A stretch of 64,000 bases of DNA from Phymatolithon calcareum (taxonomy: Eukaryota > Rhodophyta > Florideophyceae > Hapalidiales), in NCBI GenBank assembly GCA_977006965.1, contig OZ345364.1:434001-498000 (forward strand), written 5' to 3'. The position numbers and the translations under genes were made by a program. Shown piece by piece: positions 42,601-50,442 of this stretch. The notes beneath the pieces are model-generated. The model did not search any database and had not been told where the DNA came from. It was given only the letters and a program-made list of their open reading frames with translations. The stretch's first letter is position 1. Each line of letters starts with the position of its first letter.

Positions 42601-44356
42601 TCATCGGAATTTACTATTCGTTTTCAACCCACATGTCAGAGAGCCCCCTCTGGGGAGACACAAGAGCTCTAAGGTTGAACTATGGGGTCTGTACTTGGCA
42701 AAGTTTCAATATGCGATCGAACATGTAGATGGCGAGAAAAACGTCATGGCTGACATCATGACTCGCTGGTTGCGCGGATACCGTGGACAGCAGTCAAGCG
42801 TGAAGCATATCTCCAAAAAGTTGGCATCTACCGACATTGTGGCTTCCCCAGAGGATGGAGATTTTGTATGGCCTAGTATTGATGAGATCATCACCATTCA
42901 GAGACAAAACGAAGAATTAAGCGACGATTTTCCACAGTCTGGGCCCGTGCTGAAGGATGGAAAAATCGTTATTCCATCTGATGCGCATGATCTACAATAC
43001 CGACTTCTCGTGGTATCTCACGCAGGCGCTAAGGGGCACAGAGGTGCTAATACTACACTCGAAACTCTTCGTAAAAAATTCTACTGGAACACGATGCGGA
43101 CTGATTGCAAGGAATTCGTAAAACATTGCATCCATTGTCTCATTTCGGCAACAGGGGAAAAGGTTCCTCGCCCATTTGCATTAACAACGCATGCAACAAA
43201 GCCAAATGAGATAGTACATTTCGACTTCTTATTCATGGGTGCCTCCTCCGAGGGTGAGAAGTATGTTCTTGTTCTTAAGGTTGACTTATCGGGCTATGTC
43301 TGGCTGGTTCCGGCTGAAAAATGTGAAGCATCCCAAGTTTTGGAGTCTCTGATGGATTGGATAACTACGTTCTCCGTAATGCAAGGTTGGGTATCAGACC
43401 AGGGGTCACATTTCAAGAACACTGTGATGACGGAACTGGCGACCCGGCTGAAAATTAACCATCATTTCGTGGTCTCTTACTCCCCCTGGGCTAATGGAAC
43501 AGTTGAACGAGTAATGCGCGAAGTACTACGAGCCTCCCGTGCTCTGCTATCAGAATTCAAACTTGCTCCCCAAGACTGGCCTGATATCTTGCCACTGGTG
43601 CAGCGCATTTTGAATGAGTCCCCACTTGAGAGACTAGGACGGAATAACGATGGATCCTGTCGTACTCCTCTACAAGTAATGACCGGTCTAAAGCCGAATC
43701 GAAATGAGTTCAGCACTGAACTTCCGAGTTTAGGCCACACTGTGTCTATTGATGCAGCGCGAGCGTATCAAGTTACAGTGCTCGAAAACCTACAAGAAGC
43801 ACTTAACGCAATGCACAAAGATGTTGCTGAGCGCTCTAACAAAAACCGTTCTCGTCAAATCGCTTCACATAACAAGAAAACCAAAGTTATCGTACCGAGC
43901 TTTTCCATGGGCGATTTTGTGCTCCTACGTCGGGCAAGAGACAAGGGACACAAACTGGAAAACCGATGGGTCGGCCCTCGCCGAATTGTAGCGATTGTCA
44001 ATGAACTGGTTTACGAGGTTGCTAAACTGGATGGATTAGATCCCGTTCAGGCTCATGCCTCTCGGCTTTTACCCTACCGAGAAGGCCTTTCAGATGAAGC
44101 GAGCGATAAGCTCAGACAGCAGTCCATTCATCTCGAGACAAAATACGAAGTGATAGACAAGCTATTGGACTTGCGCAAGATCGATGGAGAGTACTATGTC
44201 CAGGTTCAGTGGCTGGGATTATCCGATCCAGAGGACTTTACTCTGCAACGTTTGAGCTGCTTGTATGATGATACGCCTGATATGCTTAAGGATTTCCTCC
44301 ATTCGTGTCCCAAGAAAAAACTGGCGCGAGAAGCATTGTCCATCATTACTGCTTGA
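39674..44356 (+). CDS. Gypsy1 Gag-Pol polyprotein (1560 aa)
   Basis: Single open frame from an ATG 38 nt after the 5' LTR, ending 29 nt before the 3' LTR. Gag is residues about 1-330, with a late zinc-binding motif 'CLWPVHAAKGLRHFLKDC' (near 271-292) of the atypical C..H..C type. Protease 'TDSGSDINLM' is near 347. RT has 'FRLTLDLRPVNSATV', 'ATIDFVSGYWQL' (first catalytic Asp) and 'AWLDDFLLHA' (catalytic pair near 733-736). RNase H has 'YTDASDCYWAAVV' near 897 and 'YTDHRNLLF' near 975. Integrase has the H2C2 finger ('HAGAKGHRG', 'CIHC') and core residues D ('HFDF', near 1182), D ('SDQG', near 1241) and E ('GTVERV', near 1276). A chromo-like C-terminal domain ('YYVQVQWLGLS') lies near 1505. All catalytic residues are present. 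Gag and pol are fused in frame, so no frameshift signal is needed. It replicates by LTR retrotransposition in particles. Confidence 0.95.
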   Translation: MVLTRSQGLQNGPASNMSEPGSSTPDGHVSGTALFIPINHPILKSLDPSDIIKFMEKRKHYELQVSEKRKEIPTLTAASFLVSVEPQLLCSMHFMGEFDEVAPGVELEGITSEHVKRLLQKMVDVASSKAPDTQVIEAALVGLRTPMHIKDAGARIKQLVADYLKRMADIGYTSFKDNNPKMTVAHLTRALYPAALKIQIEKDIEYRPSLKKDVRAFIKHAAHQAEHIEKARSFGAPMSPQATAKSTSKTTANTEVEVKKSASAPSKTDNKPVCLWPVHAAKGLRHFLKDCKDCPQNEKPALIEKYKSEKQNKNMKTKKVHEPKAEKKGNDFLVPAVLGGVLETSVCTDSGSDINLMNKKLLDDMRARGAVMQVTSLVPAQRYGLAITSNGEEHSLYVECTHTVNLSVKLSIRHGAGLNLRNVLWYVTNSEMDSPLLGRHILRALGLDVNKLLKAAFEKFGSDIDVNDFLDDQTHQEGTLAYVINQGVFHSQGYDDDQGTSQLDEECFVDLGIDTPEELNKAILEMLKVAEENGMSSAALEKLTNVVMEYKDVFRVRLGNDPPADVEPMRIQLRPDSTPVIVRTRRYSEPQRVFMDAYFNRLIEFGFVVPETNPTWAAAPLLVPKPAPANFRLTLDLRPVNSATVTMAWPMPHIDSELLDLSGSKYFATIDFVSGYWQLPLEESSQTYHSFLTPRGVFKPTRTLQGGKNSAANFQSRIEPCFIALREHLKAWLDDFLLHAVTELELVDILQEFFATCRKVNLYISALKSVLFATLIRWCGRIIDGEGVKFDPRRLSGLLNVSVPITAAELSQFVYCTQWMNSSIPDYTRRVAPLREVLEEAYATSGKRTTKSISHMKLSQFSWGPAHEKAYHELHEALKSAVKLSHRDTGKSLCIYTDASDCYWAAVVTQCARDELDKPVLEQTHEPLAFLSGEFKEKDGRHRWTTFEKEAFAIFDVFQKLDYMLLSEENIHLYTDHRNLLFVFNPHVREPPLGRHKSSKVELWGLYLAKFQYAIEHVDGEKNVMADIMTRWLRGYRGQQSSVKHISKKLASTDIVASPEDGDFVWPSIDEIITIQRQNEELSDDFPQSGPVLKDGKIVIPSDAHDLQYRLLVVSHAGAKGHRGANTTLETLRKKFYWNTMRTDCKEFVKHCIHCLISATGEKVPRPFALTTHATKPNEIVHFDFLFMGASSEGEKYVLVLKVDLSGYVWLVPAEKCEASQVLESLMDWITTFSVMQGWVSDQGSHFKNTVMTELATRLKINHHFVVSYSPWANGTVERVMREVLRASRALLSEFKLAPQDWPDILPLVQRILNESPLERLGRNNDGSCRTPLQVMTGLKPNRNEFSTELPSLGHTVSIDAARAYQVTVLENLQEALNAMHKDVAERSNKNRSRQIASHNKKTKVIVPSFSMGDFVLLRRARDKGHKLENRWVGPRRIVAIVNELVYEVAKLDGLDPVQAHASRLLPYREGLSDEASDKLRQQSIHLETKYEVIDKLLDLRKIDGEYYVQVQWLGLSDPEDFTLQRLSCLYDDTPDMLKDFLHSCPKKKLAREALSIITA

Positions 44357-44385
44357 ATACACAAGTGGACTCAAGCAGAGGGCAC

Positions 44386-44778
44386 TGTAGACAATTACGC
44401 GTCTACGCTGGACACAAGCACATAAGCCTACTGTCCTGCTTCTACGATATTGCATTGCGTGCAAGATTTACCACGTACAGTCTGACTACCGCAATTTCTG
44501 GGCACGTTCCTAATATGGATAGTAACATAAGTCTATGTAGTGTTACCAGATACGGTATCGACGTCCCATAGCAATATCCCTAACATAGCTGGTAGTTACA
44601 TGGCTACCTATGATAGTATTTAGAAACAGTATAAAACCTGGTTGCAGCCTCCCGAGCTGGAGAAGGTAGAGCAGCTAGAGCAACCATAACAACTACCTCA
44701 TGATCCGGGAGCAACAATAACTCTTGGAGATCCTAGGTGCCTTGCTGAGTTTGTAACAAGCTGCGAGACTCATCTACA
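44386..44778 (+). repeat. 3' LTR of gypsy1
   Basis: 393 bp, with three substitutions relative to the 5' LTR, all in the last third (GGGG/GGAG, CCGAGG/CCTAGG, CTGGCTG/CTTGCTG). Confidence 0.95.
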
Positions 44779-45046
44779 GTGTGTAGCGGGAACATGCCAA
44801 ACTATTGAATGCCCCCCCGTTCCGGAGCGGGACGGCTTCTGTGGTGGAGACTGCTAAAAATGCCCGCCTGGATATAGGTGCTATAGGAATTTCTGCCGGC
44901 AGGAAATGGGAATGTATGAAATGTGCGACCCCCCGAAATGGATCTTCAAGAGCGGTCTGGTGTGTAGTGGAGGAAAATGCCTCCTTTCGAACCCGTGCGT
45001 TAATACTAAGAACAGCCTTTTGCCAGCTCCTTGCCACCAGCCATGA

Positions 45047-45530
45047 ACTCCAGAATATGTGGTTTCCCAACATTTTGCCTAACAGTCTCAAGTGCTCTGT
45101 GCCACTCTGAATGTTCATGTCTCACGGCTGCAAGTTGCTATTTGCATGGCATGAACTTTGTTAGTTTAATTAAAGGTCCTGTTGTCTATTTCTTTTTTGA
45201 TATTTGCCGTAGCGTTACTTCTCTTTCCGTAAGTGTGTGCTTCTGTGCTCATTCTTTAATTTATATACGCTCTCAAATTCTCCTTTCGCCTATCTATGCA
45301 TCTTCCTGTTGTAGATACGATACGTCGCGGCGAGGTTTAGTTCGATGGACTCATTGCCTGTGCGCCTTGCGATAACCTTTGTTTTAGTTTTAGTTTATGC
45401 CGTACTCTGGTGAAGCGGTTCCAAGCTTGCGTCTGGACCAATAGCCGTGATGCCACGTCGATCAACCAATAAATAAACGCAATCGACAATATTAATGTTA
45501 ATAAACGAAACGGCCCCGGTTTATCATATT
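45047..45530. other. Downstream flank of the disrupted gene, nothing recognised
   Basis: Probable 3' UTR and spacer. AATAAA-type signals lie near 45465-45475. No gene seen. Confidence 0.4.
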
Positions 45531-46230
45531 GAATGTAACTGTGCATCTCACACCGTGGACTTCAGAAGTGCAAGAAGCTATCAAAGAACTAGAAAGAACC
45601 TTCTTCTTCCAAGTATTCGGTGGTACGGCAAGTGGAAGGATCGAGCGGCTCCGGCTTATGTGCAGGATCCAACCACCAGAACACAGGAGAGAAATATTAG
45701 CGCTGAGGATGCTGCTACGAGGAAAGGCAAGGAAGTGGACTATCCTATCAAAGCGAAGGGATGAGCGAGACTTTAAAGAACTACAGTGGGCAAGTCGCGA
45801 TATTTCCTCGATGCTGCAACAAGAACAGTTCGCGGCCCCCTTCAAACATATGCAGGAAGGGAAATCTCCAGGCCAACTCCGACGAATACTGTTCGCAAAA
45901 GAAGGCACGAGGCTCGAAGCAAGAAGAAGGAAGAAAATACCGTACGACAAACCGGATGAGATCCCGGCCATCCTCAGGTTTACCAAGGTGAGACGTCGAC
46001 AGCTGTCCATAAAATACGCAAGCGGAAGGTTCCCTCAAGCGAGCACGACGCTAATATCGAATACATTCGGAACGGCAGCAGGGGGCCACCTGGAGACCAT
46101 ACGTATGAACCTAAAAAAGTATGAAATGGACTCCAGAGAAATGATAAGAACGGAAAATGCATTAGACTCCATACTACTCTACAGCGTCACCATAATTGAC
46201 AATATGGAAAACGACGAGTCCCTGTATTAG
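45531..46230 (+). pseudogene. LINE-A ORF2 C-terminal fragment
   Basis: About 230 codons, open throughout but without the catalytic RT part. 'FFFQVFGGTASGRIERLRLM', 'CRIQPPEHRREILALRML', 'KKIPYDKPDEIPAILRFTKV' and 'RRRQLSIKYASGRFPQ' align with LINE-A copies at 55384-55960 and 405-1660. The C-terminus 'SVTIIDNMENDESLY' matches 'SKTLIERMETEEGLY'. It has no own start and is a 5'-truncated insertion. Confidence 0.8.
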
Positions 46231-46240
46231 GGACCAGGCG
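45531..46240 (+). mobile_element. LINE-A-like fragment, 3' part of ORF2
   Basis: Plus-strand fragment starting at the post-palm segment 'VTVHLTPWTSEVQEA'. Its coding part is uninterrupted to the stop at 46230. I could not identify the family-A tail after it, so its 3' end or subfamily differs. Confidence 0.75.
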
Positions 46241-46405
46241 GTATACTAGAATGCACAAGTTACGAAAAGCTGCTCCCGTACAGTCTTAGGAGTGTTAATG
46301 AGGGCTTTCAAAGAAACAACTAAACAGTTGCAAATATTGAATGTAAACTTGAACGTAATTGCTTTCTCCTCGATGGGGCTGGCAAAGCAGTGTTTTATTG
46401 TTGAT

Positions 46406-46678
46406 TTATCTTCTACTTAGATTGCGGCAGGGCGTTTCTTCTACTAGATAATTGGGAAAGCACTCCTTCTCTGCCTGCCACTTGAGATATGATTCGATTC
46501 CACCCGGAGAAAACGCGGCGGTTCCACGATCCAAGAATCCACGTGGACAGCCAGAACATTTGGACTCTTTTCTTCCCCGCTCCCTTGTCTTCTTTTCACG
46601 TATGATGCACCGTAATCCCTCCATGTCGACGACGGAAAACCCCGGTTCATCCCATTGCCCATCACAGGCAAAGAGGCA
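46406..46678 (-). CDS. Candidate terminal exon of a cysteine-rich secreted protein
   Basis: Frame of 90 codons ending TAA/TAG-type at 46406, opening right after an acceptor-like site (pyrimidine-rich tract and GCATAG ending at 46679). It has eight cysteines ('CLFACDGQW', 'RCIIREKK', 'SKCSGCPRGF', 'KECFPNYL', 'TPCRN'). Just upstream (46821-46700, minus) another frame has a signal-peptide-like start ('MAPGFLLVLLCSHSYTLFS'), which would fit as exon 1, but I cannot find a good donor. It could instead be a pseudogene or a chance frame. Confidence 0.35.
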   Translation of the reverse strand, partial: CLFACDGQWDEPGFSVVDMEGLRCIIREKKTRERGRKESKCSGCPRGFLDRGTAAFSPGGIESYLKWQAEKECFPNYLVEETPCRNLSRR

Positions 46679-46821
46679 CTATGCGTCCAGGGCAAGATGA
46701 ATGCGAAGAAGAAAGGAAAGTGCCAAAAGTGCCAAAAATCAACATCAATCAGGGAGAATAAGGTGTAGGAATGAGAGCAAAGTAATACTAAGAGGAAACC
46801 AGGTGCCATTTTAGCCTCCAC

Positions 46822-47151
46822 TTGCGTAGCTATCCACCTTTACAATTAACTGCAATACTTCGAGGAGCTGGGTGAAGCGCTTCGCGGCAATGAGGTTATG
46901 TTTACGACCTCCTTCGGAACGGCACTACGGAGCAGCTCTGGACGAGCTATCAATGGACGAGGTCCTGTCCATGAGGCAACAAACAAACTAGCAGTGATCT
47001 GCAATGAATGTAACGAAATAGGCGAAACGGTCTGAAGACGGAGATTTCTAACAAGTTATGCCTTGAGAGGTTAAAATTTGAGACGAAAAATGTGTAAGAA
47101 CTGCAAGACAAATACGAACTGTCCGTTCAGTTAGATTGGTCGATGACGAAG
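46822..47151. other. Spacer with a short open frame
   Basis: A plus-strand frame around 46855-47033 ('EVMFTTSFGTALRSSSGR') has no recognisable family. It may be an upstream part of the adjacent MULE fragment. Nothing else seen. Confidence 0.3.
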
Positions 47152-47398
47152 GAGAAGAAGAAAGGTAGATTTTTATTAAAAAGGTACCAACGCATCTGCT
47201 GACGCTTGGGGTAACTTTCCTAGTGCCAAGAGGTTTTGGCTGGATTCTGTCTATGGAAGAGTTTCTTTTCTTGTTGGTGTAATAGACTACAAAAACCAAC
47301 CTCTGGTCTTCTTTGGGACTTCGAAAATGACTCTCCTGTCCTGTGGACGCTGTGATTTCAGGTTGCGACCAAGCAGGTCTGGAAAGTGAAAAGTTGCC
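47152..47398 (-). mobile_element. LINE-B2 3' fragment, minus strand
   Basis: The reverse complement reads the B2 3' UTR (compare 1960-2207): 'GACCAGAGGT(T/G)GG', 'TAGGAAAGTT', 'GATGCGTTGGTACC', AATAAAAATC and a CTT tail at 47150-47160. Confidence 0.8.
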
Positions 47399-47455
47399 CC
47401 AAGCGTCTGTGATGCGTTGGTAACTAAATAAAAATCTCCATTTCTTCTTCTTCTT
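47392..47455 (+). mobile_element. Very short LINE-B end (about 64 bp) with CTT tail
   Basis: GTTGCCCCAAGCGTCTGTGATG, then GTTGGTAACTAAATAAAAATC and (CTT)n. It sits head to head with the B2 fragment. Confidence 0.75.
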
Positions 47456-48068
47456 CTCTTGCGGAACAGCAGTCACTTCTCACAGACGCGCGGCAACATT
47501 GTTGAGGCGAAGCGAAAACATGTACAAAGAGCTGCTCAGTCCATGATAATCGACCACTCTGCAAGCGATGACGGAGATGATACTTGCGACGAGGAGCGAA
47601 AGCAGAAAGAAGAAGAAGAAGTGTAAGTTTTTTATTTAAAAGTTACCAACGCATCTGCAGACGATTGGGGCAACTCTGCGAAGGCCATTGGGCCACAAAC
47701 AGGGTCTATCGTTCTTGTATGTTAGCGTGGTCGATTTCGACACGATTTGGCGGAAATATCAAAACCTACCTCTGGCTTAGAGCCTCGATGGGGAAAAATA
47801 TTCCACTGTCTTGAGTCGCGGGTTTCAGTTTTCGAGAGTGGCCTTGGCCGCCTGATACATGGCAAGTATTTCGTCGAGTGCCCTCCTTGTAAAAGCACTT
47901 TCTTCATAATATTATGATTGCTTGTCTTTTGATAGGCCTGACTTGAGATCTTCGATAGCATCCTTTCCAGTTTGTCCAGATAGGTCTATGAGCTCGGAGG
48001 TGCTCAGAAAGCAGAAAGAGCAGCGCACGAAATAAATTTTTTACTTTTTTGGACAAGTTTATTTTTGA
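47456..48068 (+). pseudogene. MULE transposase C-terminal fragment, second copy, split by LINE-B
   Basis: 47460-47599 matches the minus strand of 12230-12400: CAACATTGTTGAGGCGAAGC, GAAAACA, then CAGTCCATGATAATCGACC and ACTTGCGACGAGGA. The match resumes after the LINE-B insertion at about 48018 (GCGCACGAAAT...AAGTTTATTT). It encodes the knuckle-to-stop region of the MULE-like transposase. It shows that the 12-13 kb element is dispersed. Confidence 0.72.
47600..48005 (-). mobile_element. LINE-B 3' fragment inserted in the MULE fragment
   Basis: Minus-strand LINE-B end: ORF2 terminal codons near 48000, 3' UTR, GCAGATGCGTTGGTAAC and (CTT)n reading toward 47600. The target duplication GAAAGCAGAAAG flanks it (about 47587-47599 and 48006-48018). 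Confidence 0.88.
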
Positions 48069-48295
48069 AAGCCCCACAGTCATACAAATATTCCGCCAAG
48101 GCGTCCTCAAGTGAAAATTTCCCCGTTGAGGACCAAAGGTGGGTTTTTGTAGACTACCGAGCAGTGGAACACTCACCGTTAGAAGCTCTTCACCTGAAAG
48201 AATCAAGCCATGTTTTCTCAGCGCATGAAATGTTGTCTCAAGCGTGAGCATATGTACTGGTGTTTTTAAAATAATCTTCTTTTCTTCTTCTTCTT
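48069..48295 (+). mobile_element. LINE-B-like 3' fragment, diverged
   Basis: Begins with a LINE-A-tail-like GCCCCACAGTCATAC, then a B2-like 'GGTGGGTTTTTGTAG', 'CTCAAGCGTGAGC' and (CTT)n. A mosaic or an older subfamily. Confidence 0.55.
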
Positions 48296-48419
48296 CAAGA
48301 TTGCATAGCCTGTCAGGCCATAGAAGTTGCTGCTCATACTATTGGTAACAGTATTCTCAGCCGGGAAGCTACAGTGACCGTACGCACATATCTAATAGAG
48401 TGACTAGAGGAAACGTAGT

Positions 48420-48600
48420 GTTTTATTTAAAAGTTACCGACGGATCTGCTGACGATTGGGCAACTTTCCTAATGTCAACTGGTTTTCGCTCGAATACTAT
48501 TGTCGGTGTGACGGGATTCTTCTCTCAATTGAGGGTCACTTTTCCCGAAATTGAGGGAATGAGAATTATTTAATTTTTGCAAGCGAAAGCTACTAACTAT
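48420..48600 (-). mobile_element. LINE-B tail joined to a LINE-C 3' segment
   Basis: 48420-48475 is a minus-strand LINE-B end (TTTATTTAAAAGTTACC). 48540-48590 (TTGAGGGAATGAGAATTATTTAATTT, i.e. TTGAGGGAATG and GAATTATTTAATTT) matches the LINE-C 3' region at 25600-25640. The order of insertion is unclear. Confidence 0.55.
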
Positions 48601-49619
48601 CAGGCTCGCCAAATGGATGACGTTCGTGGATGTCTTGAACATGCTCAGTGAAACGCCACAAATATATAGTGTGGCTGTTGTGGTCGTAATCAGTAAGGTC
48701 GTGTTCAATCGGATTCTTGCCAGTTTATTGAACAAGGCGACGCTTGTCTTCCTTAAGTACTAATTTCTACCCACTCGGAACGTACTCTACAATAGTACAG
48801 TTACCGGGACATTATTGCCTGGGTATCCTTATTAGGGTCCCAGGAAATATCAATGCTCGATTAGGGCTCAACACTGTACACGACAAAACATAGGTTTCGT
48901 GTACTCCCGATTTCGGAGCTCGAGAAAAGCATGTGGTCAACGTAATCCATATGGTTGAGAGGAAGTATTTTCCGGCCCTCGGAACACATATCTGTTCCGT
49001 TTCGTGCAGCGCTTGCATCACTTCACGACAGTGGCACTGTCACATGATGAGCACAAGAGCGTCGATATCTTAAATTTCCAAACTCTGCAGTTGTTTTGAA
49101 CAATAAAAGTAGTCCTGATGAAATCCTCAGTTCTCCTTTTTTTATTGGGAGTTAAGTGTGTTTTAATACCTCTCCCGATCTCTAGATACTGACCTCCGTT
49201 TTCATGCGAACGAGATATGGACTTATCGACGCAACTGACGTCCGGAGAAGGCAAAGTGCACATTATGTGGTCAGTTATGGCATCTATACAATTTTACCTA
49301 AACGACCAGCAGTGCTGTGCAGACTACATGCTTCACTTGGCTGCGCACTGAATGATAGTCATGGAAGCCCAATTTCGCACAATGAGAAGGGATGGGTAGT
49401 CGGAACAAGCTAGAAGTGATTTTGACAACCAGATTATCCCTCCGCAAGACGCCGGAAGCGATGAGAACGAGGTACATAAATCCGGAAATAGACACGAAAG
49501 ACAACAAGATCCGAGAGGAAGAGGAAACACGCCGATCTTCCGATGGAGACGGAGAGCCGATTCCAGTCCTACGCAGCAACAGCAGCGCACGTCCGGCCAT
49601 CGCTTGAAAGCCTACCGCG
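48601..49619. other. Stretch without a recognised gene, perhaps LINE-C 5' region
   Basis: Open frames here (49392-49607 plus, Glu/Arg-rich) may be the N-terminal part of LINE-C ORF1, but I find no clear similarity to 35623-36240. Confidence 0.35.
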
Positions 49620-49655
49620 GCATACCGTGATGTCATCACGAACTTTAAACAAGTA

Positions 49656-50136
49656 TTGAACGCGCACAGAAGGAACACTACCCTTTCTAAAATTATTCCA
49701 CTGTTCATTACAGGCCTTGAAAAAATGGACGAGTTTCAGTTGTACCACGAGCGGATGAAATTATTCTGCGAAAAGAAGTCATCGGTCCCTCTTTTATTGG
49801 AAGGTTCAGAATTGAGATTCTGTCTGATGACATTTTCGTCGAAAGGGCTATTTCCTCCCTAAAACTATCTGGACTTCGGCACGAACCGAACTACAATCTC
49901 TTCGATGACTCCGTATCTCGCTCGCAAAGACGCACTGAAAAAGACCGGGCGCTGAAAAATGTATACGCAATCCAAAAGCGCATGAAAATTTGTGAAGGAG
50001 CAACGGCCGATTTTCACACCCACCAGTGGTATAGCATCAACCAGCAAAAGGCAGAGGACGACATCAAGTTCTTTGAGGGCGCAGACCTTGCCATGAACAA
50101 TGTAATGTCACCGTATGGAAGAGTTCCGGACCTATA
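49656..50136 (+). pseudogene. LINE-C ORF1 C-terminal remnant (copy 2)
   Basis: Frames with 'LEKMDEFQLYHERMKL' and, after a shift, 'ALKNVYAIQKRMKICEG', 'WYSINQQKAEDDIKFFEG' and 'MNNVMSPYG', matching ORF1 of copy 1. A nonsense and frame breaks lie near 49800-49950. Confidence 0.65.
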
Positions 50137-50442
50137 AAAAACACTATCAAAAACAAACACAACGACTTCCGTCTCACAGAACACGTCAGCTTGCAACTGA
50201 CGGCCGAGTTTAGCACAAACCCCCGAAGAGCTCCAGAGCACCCCTCTACCACAAATTTCAAGCAATGAGAAACAGTTTGATTGGGAAAATGATGTGCAAG
50301 ACAATGCCAGTGAGAACCCAAGGGCGTCTCCAACGTAAATCACTAGCAGCGGACTCGAGAACAGCCAACAAACCGTCGTAGAAGACAGCAAAGGAATCCA
50401 CCCACCAGCACCACACAGGGAAGCTGAAGGAAATGAGGAATA

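Larger units (their letters stand above)
39244..44778 (+). mobile_element. Ty3/gypsy element 'gypsy1', intact and young
   Basis: 5535 bp between two 393-bp LTRs that differ at three positions only (99.2% identical), with a perfect 4-bp target duplication GTGT (39240-39243 and 44779-44782). One uninterrupted 1560-codon gag-pol frame. LTR ends are TGTAGA and TCTACA, a 6-bp inverted repeat. It is inserted in the sense direction in the cysteine-rich gene. It is the only retroelement here with everything needed to move visible in the sequence. Confidence 0.95.
38701..45046 (+). pseudogene. Cysteine-rich secreted-protein gene disrupted by gypsy1
   Basis: The 5' part (38701-39243, 181 codons) starts at an ATG. 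Residues about 40-57 form a hydrophobic signal segment after an unusually long polar N-terminus. Then come about 24 cysteines, including 'ACVNSIC', 'YCGGLCKSCPFGD' and 'CCRSYCRKQMG'. The 3' part (44779-45046) begins after gypsy1. With one copy of the 4-bp duplication GTGT removed, the codon register continues exactly. The 3' part repeats the 5' module ('FCGGDC', 'KCPPGYRCYRNFCRQEMG'), so the gene had an internal duplication. Codon 44855-44857 is an in-frame TAA where the other module has Lys, and the frame then stays open for 62 codons to TGA at 45044. As it stands, translation would run on into the LTR and stop at 39427, giving a 242-aa truncated protein with an LTR-encoded tail. Function unknown; extracellular by its signal segment. 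Family not recognised. Confidence 0.8.

Noticed and set aside
40311-42897. Numerous 60-110-codon frames inside gypsy1 in other frames and strands
   Set aside because: All overlap the 1560-codon gag-pol frame.
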